Assembly (NCBI GenBank): GCA_045403145.1
Contig: JAXIPA010000085.1
Coordinates: forward strand, 1 to 9,510
Direction of reading: 5' to 3'
Origin: JAJYKN01 sp045403145
GTDB lineage: Bacteria; Nitrospirota; UBA9217
DNA length: 9,510 nt
Shown: piece by piece, positions 6,359 through 9,510 of the stretch
How positions within the stretch are numbered: the stretch's first letter is position 1
How the letters are laid out: each line of letters begins with the position of its first letter
Program-made: the position numbers and the translations under genes
The notes under the pieces: model-generated
Database searches by the model: none
Seen by the model: only the letters and a program-made list of their open reading frames with translations
Told to the model about the DNA's origin: nothing

Positions 6359-6655
6359 TTACATCAACAAATCACAATATAAATCCCGCCATTCCGGGTT
6401 ATTCTTCTCAATCAAGTCAATTTTCCATGCCCTATTCCATTTCTTAAGCTGTTTTTCCCTTGATAAGGCAATTTTTATATCTTCCGTTACTTCGAAATAA
6501 ACCAGGTTATGGATATGGTATTTGTTTGTAAAGCCTTCTACCAGATCATTTTTGTGCTCATAAACCCGCTTTATCAGATTCGAAGTGACGCCTATATATA
6601 TCATTCCTGATCGTTTACTTGCCATTATATAGACATAGTATTGTTTTTTAGCCAT
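6359..6655 (-). CDS. Small GIY-YIG nuclease-domain protein
   Basis: This 98-residue protein is a single GIY-YIG domain of the UPF0213/YhbQ-like class. YYVYIM (6-11) and MIYIGVTSNLIKRVYEH (18-34) supply the two strands that name the fold and the Arg and His expected at the active site. The tail has REKQLKKWNRAWKI and NPEWRDL, typical of the group. Members are presumed structure-specific or nicking endonucleases; the cellular role is not settled. The ATG at 6655 yields the usual N-terminus (MAKKQYYVYI); GAAGG touches the ATG directly, which is closer than a normal ribosome site. Base composition is visibly richer in A and T than the neighbouring genes, suggesting separate ancestry. REP-like palindromes lie on both sides (6210-6287 and from 6669). 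Confidence 0.88.
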   Translation of the reverse strand: MAKKQYYVYIMASKRSGMIYIGVTSNLIKRVYEHKNDLVEGFTNKYHIHNLVYFEVTEDIKIALSREKQLKKWNRAWKIDLIEKNNPEWRDLYCDLLM

Positions 6656-6668
6656 CCTTCGAAACCAT

Positions 6669-6695
6669 ATTCCCGATGACTACCTCGGGAATGAC
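6669..6695. repeat. REP-like half unit abutting the GIY-YIG gene
   Basis: ATTCCCGA and TCGGGAAT, followed by GAC, form a hairpin 14 bases upstream of the nuclease start codon. Read on the minus strand it is GTCATTCCCGA...TCGGGAAT, the same layout as the left half of 6813-6884. Confidence 0.7.
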
Positions 6696-6766
6696 ATTAA
6701 TGGGGTATCCACTTCACTCAAGTAGCCCTAATAAGTTGAAACCATATCCGTCCTCAAATGCTTGAA

Positions 6767-6793
6767 TCGGGGATAGAGGCATTCGGGGATGAC
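6767..6793. repeat. REP-like half unit
   Basis: The segment TCGGGGATAGAGGCATTCGG followed by GGATGAC matches the right half of the palindrome 6813-6884 in content and orientation, as an unpaired half. Confidence 0.65.
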
Positions 6794-6812
6794 ATACCCA
6801 TAAGAAAAAGCT

Positions 6813-6884
6813 GTCATTCCCGAAGGTTTAATCGGGAATCTGGTTTTAAAACCATATCCCCGATAGAGGCCTTCGGGGGATGAC
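6813..6884. repeat. Complete REP-like palindrome (72 bp)
   Basis: GTCATTCCCGAAGG at the left pairs with CCTTCGGGGGATGAC at the right, and the exact centre is the palindrome TGGTTTTAAAACCA. It is the best-preserved unit of this class in the window. The gene-free stretch 6656-6971 consists largely of such units; an apparent 61-codon ORF there is repeat-derived. Confidence 0.8.
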
Positions 6885-6971
6885 AAACTATGTGGTGAAC
6901 CAGGAAGCATCAATCAGCGTCCAACCGACGCCCTAATATTCATTCCGCATGGAGCCTGTCCCCGAACATTC

Positions 6972-7676
6972 CTATCGGGGAAATTCCGCATTCCGCAATA
7001 GCTCTTTCAACACCGCCGGCCTGTTGGAATAAATCCCGTCCACTCCCCAGGAGATGAACTTGCGCATCTCTTCCTCATCATCCACGGTCCAGACATACGC
7101 CTGTATGCCGCGTTCATGGCAGGCGTCGATGAGTTTCCTGGACACCGTCGTCTTCCGCAGGCTGACGATGACATACCCTTTTTCGCCGTATGCAGGTACG
7201 TCCCGCGTCGTGAAGACGTCGAAGATCAACGACACCGGCGCCCTCGGCATCGCCCGCCGGAACGCAAGGACTTCCTCCTCCTTGAAGGAGGATATCAGCA
7301 CGTAGCCCTGGTAATCCGACGATGCCAGATATTCGGCCGTCAGCAGCCCGGCTCCGTCGCTCTTGAGCTCCAGGTTCAGGCCCGCTTTGCCGGAAACGAT
7401 TTTTATGACATCCGTGAGCGACGGAATGGGCTCGCCGTTCCGGAGCTTCACCCCGGCAATCTCGTCGGACGAGGCATGTTCAATGTCGATGTTCCTGTCG
7501 GCGGTCCGGAAGGTCAGCCTGTCGTGCATGACGTAGAGGACATTGTCGCGGCTTTTGCGGATATCGAGTTCTATCATGTCCGCCGGATAGGACAGGGCCC
7601 GGTGGATTGCGTCAAGCGAATTTTCGAGCGCGTTGGAAGAGTCTCCGCGGTGGGCGATCACAAGGGGTATGGACAT
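6972..7676 (-). CDS. Glycerophosphodiester phosphodiesterase
   Basis: The enzyme hydrolyses glycerophosphodiesters (deacylated phospholipids) to sn-glycerol 3-phosphate and an alcohol. The 234-residue single-domain protein resembles the cytosolic UgpQ type and has no signal peptide. The family residues are present: His9-Arg10 in AHRGDSSNALENS, Glu36 and Asp38 (metal ligands), His51 in MHD, and Glu103/Lys105 in LNLELK, with WTVDDEEEM and GVDGIYSNRP near the end. The start at 7676 gives the usual N-terminus five residues before HRG. There is no Shine-Dalgarno, and an extended -10 (7683-7691) lies six bases upstream, so the mRNA may be leaderless. The last codons and TAG overlap a degenerate palindrome. 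It follows the patatin gene by 82 bp. Its product is the substrate of GlpD. Confidence 0.94.
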   Translation of the reverse strand: MSIPLVIAHRGDSSNALENSLDAIHRALSYPADMIELDIRKSRDNVLYVMHDRLTFRTADRNIDIEHASSDEIAGVKLRNGEPIPSLTDVIKIVSGKAGLNLELKSDGAGLLTAEYLASSDYQGYVLISSFKEEEVLAFRRAMPRAPVSLIFDVFTTRDVPAYGEKGYVIVSLRKTTVSRKLIDACHERGIQAYVWTVDDEEEMRKFISWGVDGIYSNRPAVLKELLRNAEFPR

Positions 7677-7682
7677 GAAGGG

Positions 7683-7691
7683 ATTATAGCA
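7683..7691 (-). promoter_or_regulatory. Extended -10 promoter for the phosphodiesterase gene
   Basis: Minus strand reads TGCTATAAT, a perfect -10 with the TGn extension, and only six bases separate it from the ATG. No good -35 is seen, which fits an extended -10 promoter. The predicted start of transcription falls on or next to the A of the start codon. Confidence 0.6.
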
Positions 7692-7725
7692 GAATAGAAA
7701 CGGTTTCTCGCAGAGGCAGAGTGTG

Positions 7726-7753
7726 AACTTTGAACTCTGAACTTTGAACTTTG
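7726..7753. repeat. AACTTTG heptamer repeat, array 4
   Basis: Four exact-length units (AACTTTG, AACTCTG, AACTTTG, AACTTTG) lie between the stop of the patatin gene and the promoter of the phosphodiesterase gene. Confidence 0.8.
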
Positions 7754-7758
7754 AACTG

Positions 7759-8745
7759 CTACTGCTTCCCCCCCGTCACCTTCTCCATGATCCGGTCCCT
7801 GATGGACCGGATCTGGTCCACCAGCTTTTTGTGAGGCTCAGCGGTCCGGTGAATCACGGTGCGGATGGTGATCAGCTTTCCCAGCGCGGCGGTCTCGCCC
7901 TGCTTGTACAGGTTCCTCGGATTGCTGAAGTCCGCCCAGTGCATCGTGCCTACTTCCGGGTGAATGAGGACGTCCGCTTCCCCGGCGAGGAGTTCGTTCA
8001 GGTAGATCCTCGACACGGCGTCGGCGCGCAGAATGATGTCCAGCCCCGATTTGTCGTCAAAGACCGGCGGCACGTCGCTCGATACGTCCACGGCGATTAC
8101 GATGTCGGCCCCCATGTCCCAGGCGCAGTACACGGGAACGCGCTCGACCCATCCGCCGTCGACGAGCAGCATCCCGTTGTCCTTTACCGGAGGGAAGATC
8201 CCGGGCAGCGCGCAGCTGGCGCTGACCGCGGTGCGAAGCCGGCCGCTGGTGTACACATGCCGCTTCCCGTTCCGGATGTCCGTGGCCACGCATCCGAAGG
8301 GGATTTTGGTCTCGGCGATGTCGATGTCGGGAATCAGCGGATTGATGAGGTCCGCGTATTCCTGTTCGCCGATGAAAGCGGACTTGGTGGCGGTGACGCC
8401 CCAGAAATAGCCCTTGCGGATCAGGAACGCCATATCGCTGAAAAATCCGTGGTGGTTGTTTTCCGGCTGCTCGAGCCTGCTGATGAATTCGAGGCGCGCT
8501 CTCCGGGAGCGGAAGCTTCGGAGATACTGTTCCACCCGCGTCATCCAGTAGGCGGCGTCGGGCTGCGAGGCATACAGCCCCCCGATCAGGGCGCCGAGGC
8601 TCGTACCGGTGATCAGGTGGATGGGGATCTGGGCGTCTTCGAAGACTTTGAGCACCCCGAGGTGGGCGAGCCCCCTCGCAGCCCCGCCGCCCAGCGCCAG
8701 GCCGATCTTCGGTTCCCTATCCGGTCCTTGGGATAAATGGGCCAT
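7759..8745 (-). CDS. Patatin-like phospholipase (RssA/NTE family)
   Basis: This 328-residue protein is a serine acyl hydrolase of the patatin family, expected to release fatty acids from phospholipids or lysophospholipids. The full active site is visible: GGGAARG oxyanion loop (19-25), nucleophile Ser49 in GTSLG (47-51), and the dyad Asp196 in DGGW (196-199). The segment ASCALPGIFPPV (176-187) is typical of bacterial RssA-like proteins. There is no signal peptide, so it acts from the cytoplasm or on the inner face of the membrane. The start at 8745 (MAHLSQG) is preferred: the alternative ATG at 8805 lies between the -35 and -10 of the promoter. The ribosome site is weak (GGCGGGGG upstream). 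It is followed by a glycerophosphodiester phosphodiesterase, which suggests joint phospholipid breakdown. The true substrate cannot be read from sequence. Confidence 0.93.
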   Translation of the reverse strand: MAHLSQGPDREPKIGLALGGGAARGLAHLGVLKVFEDAQIPIHLITGTSLGALIGGLYASQPDAAYWMTRVEQYLRSFRSRRARLEFISRLEQPENNHHGFFSDMAFLIRKGYFWGVTATKSAFIGEQEYADLINPLIPDIDIAETKIPFGCVATDIRNGKRHVYTSGRLRTAVSASCALPGIFPPVKDNGMLLVDGGWVERVPVYCAWDMGADIVIAVDVSSDVPPVFDDKSGLDIILRADAVSRIYLNELLAGEADVLIHPEVGTMHWADFSNPRNLYKQGETAALGKLITIRTVIHRTAEPHKKLVDQIRSIRDRIMEKVTGGKQ

Positions 8746-8795
8746 CAGAAACCCCCGCCCGCTGCTGTTGATGCTTCGACCTTTTCCACAGGGCA

Positions 8796-8824
8796 ATGAT
8801 AGCATCAGATAGCCGAAGTGTAAA
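8796..8824 (-). promoter_or_regulatory. Sigma-70 promoter for the patatin gene
   Basis: Minus strand reads TTTACA (8819-8824), 17 bases, TATCAT (8796-8801); both hexamers have 5 of 6 consensus bases. Transcription would start near 8789, leaving a leader of about 44 bases before the ATG at 8745. Confidence 0.75.
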
Positions 8825-8906
8825 GAATTTTGTAATTGCCAGGGTCCTGAAATGGAACCATCATCACGTATCTTTCCCTAACCCGGACAAGCCGGAAAAG
8901 CTATCA

Positions 8907-9005
8907 GCCACAGAGATCACAGAGAACACAGAGGTAATAAAAAGAAAATAGAATTTTAAACCAGATTTAAAAGCTTTTCTCTGTGCTCTCTGTGCCCTCT
9001 GTGGC
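8907..9005. repeat. CACAGAG-rich inverted repeat (99 bp)
   Basis: Arms of 27 bases at 8907-8933 and 8979-9005 match at 24 of 27 positions when one is inverted. Each arm is itself three periodic CACAGAG units. The AT-rich 45-base loop contains TTTTAAA and TTTAAAA as a further inverted pair. It lies in the 404 bp non-coding gap between the patatin gene and the regulator, whose other content is the two promoters and a fragment resembling the REP core near 8882-8896. Confidence 0.85.
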
Positions 9006-9114
9006 AAAATATTCTTGCCATTTTGAGAAGAATTTGATTCTTAACTGTCTAAAAACAACGGACGCGCCCCGACTCACGTTGCCGTCGCCAAAAAACAAAA
9101 TCAGCACTAAACTG

Positions 9115-9143
9115 TTGACATTACAATGCCTTCATGGTATGTT
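9115..9143 (+). promoter_or_regulatory. Sigma-70 promoter for the winged-helix regulator
   Basis: TTGACA (9115-9120, perfect consensus), a 17-base spacer, and TATGTT (9138-9143, 4 of 6). Seven bases after the -10 is the ATG at 9150, so the mRNA would be leaderless or nearly so. Confidence 0.7.
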
Positions 9144-9157
9144 CACGGCATGAACAT
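9139..9157. promoter_or_regulatory. Palindromic operator candidate over -10 and start codon
   Basis: ATGTTCA and TGAACAT are perfect seven-base inverted arms with a five-base centre (CGGCA). The site overlaps the -10, the expected transcription start and the ATG of the regulator, the place expected for an autorepressor. Confidence 0.6.
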
Positions 9158-9510
9158 AGACCGCCCTTCCCATTCCGGCATGGACCAGTACCGTTCCCTT
9201 CAGATCCTCGATGAGCTTTCGAACAACGACTCCCTCACCCAGCGGGACCTCTCGGGCCGCCTCGGCATCGCCCTCGGTCTTGTCAATTCCTATATCAAGA
9301 ACCTTGCCGCAAAAGGCTACATCACCGTCAAGTCGATCCCGCCGAAGAGATACGCCTATTATCTCACGCCAAAGGGCTTTACCGAGAAGACGCGGCTTAC
9401 CTATCATCTTCTTCAGGATTATACGAGGATCTATCGCGAGGCGAAGAACAACCTGAGGACGCTGTTCAAGGAGATGAGCGACAAAGGGGTCAAGAAGGTG
9501 GTCTTCGCGG
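9150..9510 (+). CDS. Winged-helix transcriptional regulator, N-terminal part (cut by window edge)
   Basis: The first 120 residues are visible. Residues 10-70 form a winged helix-turn-helix: QYRSLQILDELSNNDSLTQ, RDLSGRLGIALGLVNSYIKN (recognition helix), LAAKGYITVKSI, then a wing PPKRYAYYLTPKG. A helix follows to about 112, then KKVVFA, which looks like the first strand of a further domain beyond the window. The pattern resembles MarR-type regulators associated with exopolysaccharide genes, some of which carry a C-terminal nucleotide-binding-like domain; that link is from memory and untested. The ATG at 9150 is supported by its promoter only seven bases upstream; an in-frame ATG at 9180 also lacks a ribosome site. 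Autoregulation is suggested by the palindrome over its promoter. It is divergent from the patatin gene. Confidence 0.82.
   Translation, partial: MNIDRPSHSGMDQYRSLQILDELSNNDSLTQRDLSGRLGIALGLVNSYIKNLAAKGYITVKSIPPKRYAYYLTPKGFTEKTRLTYHLLQDYTRIYREAKNNLRTLFKEMSDKGVKKVVFA

Noticed and set aside
6728..6913. 61-codon minus-strand ORF
   Set aside because: It is made of the REP-like palindromes themselves and has no ribosome site or family resemblance.
7744..8736. 330-codon plus-strand ORF opposite the patatin gene
   Set aside because: Antisense shadow; the minus strand has the full patatin active site and its own promoter.
8746..8805. Longer patatin N-terminus starting at 8805
   Set aside because: The ATG falls between the -35 and -10 hexamers of the predicted promoter, so it would not be in the mRNA.

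Overview
The window reads as an ordinary chromosomal segment of a moderately GC-rich Gram-negative bacterium. The pdxJ-acpS-nnrE order, a FlgT-like exported protein and dense 'cattccgg...ccggaatgac' palindromes would fit a Nitrospirota or Desulfobacterota type genome. That placement is an impression, not a computed result. There is no prophage, CRISPR array, insertion sequence with a transposase, rRNA or tRNA.

Left part (1-2004, minus strand): a cofactor cluster transcribed leftwards, pdxJ (vitamin B6), acpS (holo-ACP synthase), then the start of nnrE (NAD(P)H-hydrate epimerase), which runs off the left edge. The two gaps in the cluster each carry a copy of a ~117 bp palindromic repeat. A divergent promoter pair at 1976-2063 separates pdxJ from a plus-strand gene for an exported FlgT-like protein (2145-3323), which ends at a strong bidirectional terminator (3385-3421).

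Middle (3466-6142, minus strand): a FolD-family gene and, upstream of it, glpD (glycerol-3-phosphate dehydrogenase). The FolD homologue keeps the fold and the NADP-site motifs but lacks two of the four conserved catalytic residues (the Lys and the Gln) and carries an insertion, so it may be a repurposed paralogue. The gap between folD and glpD is filled by a 139 bp nested palindromic element whose terminal repeat supplies the glpD stop codon.

6143-6971 is a repeat-rich island: a small GIY-YIG endonuclease-domain gene lies among several REP-like palindromes on both sides. This is the best candidate in the window for a less-described system (a nuclease associated with interspersed palindromes).

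Right part (6972-8824, minus strand): a patatin-like phospholipase and a glycerophosphodiester phosphodiesterase. With glpD they could form a route from membrane phospholipid to glycerol-3-phosphate to dihydroxyacetone phosphate. From 8907 the plus strand has a CACAGAG-type inverted repeat, then a promoter with a palindromic operator overlapping the start of a winged-helix regulator cut off by the right edge. Two genes (the phosphodiesterase and the regulator) have promoters so close to their ATG that leaderless mRNAs are predicted. A heptamer repeat (AACTTTG) recurs at four intergenic places.
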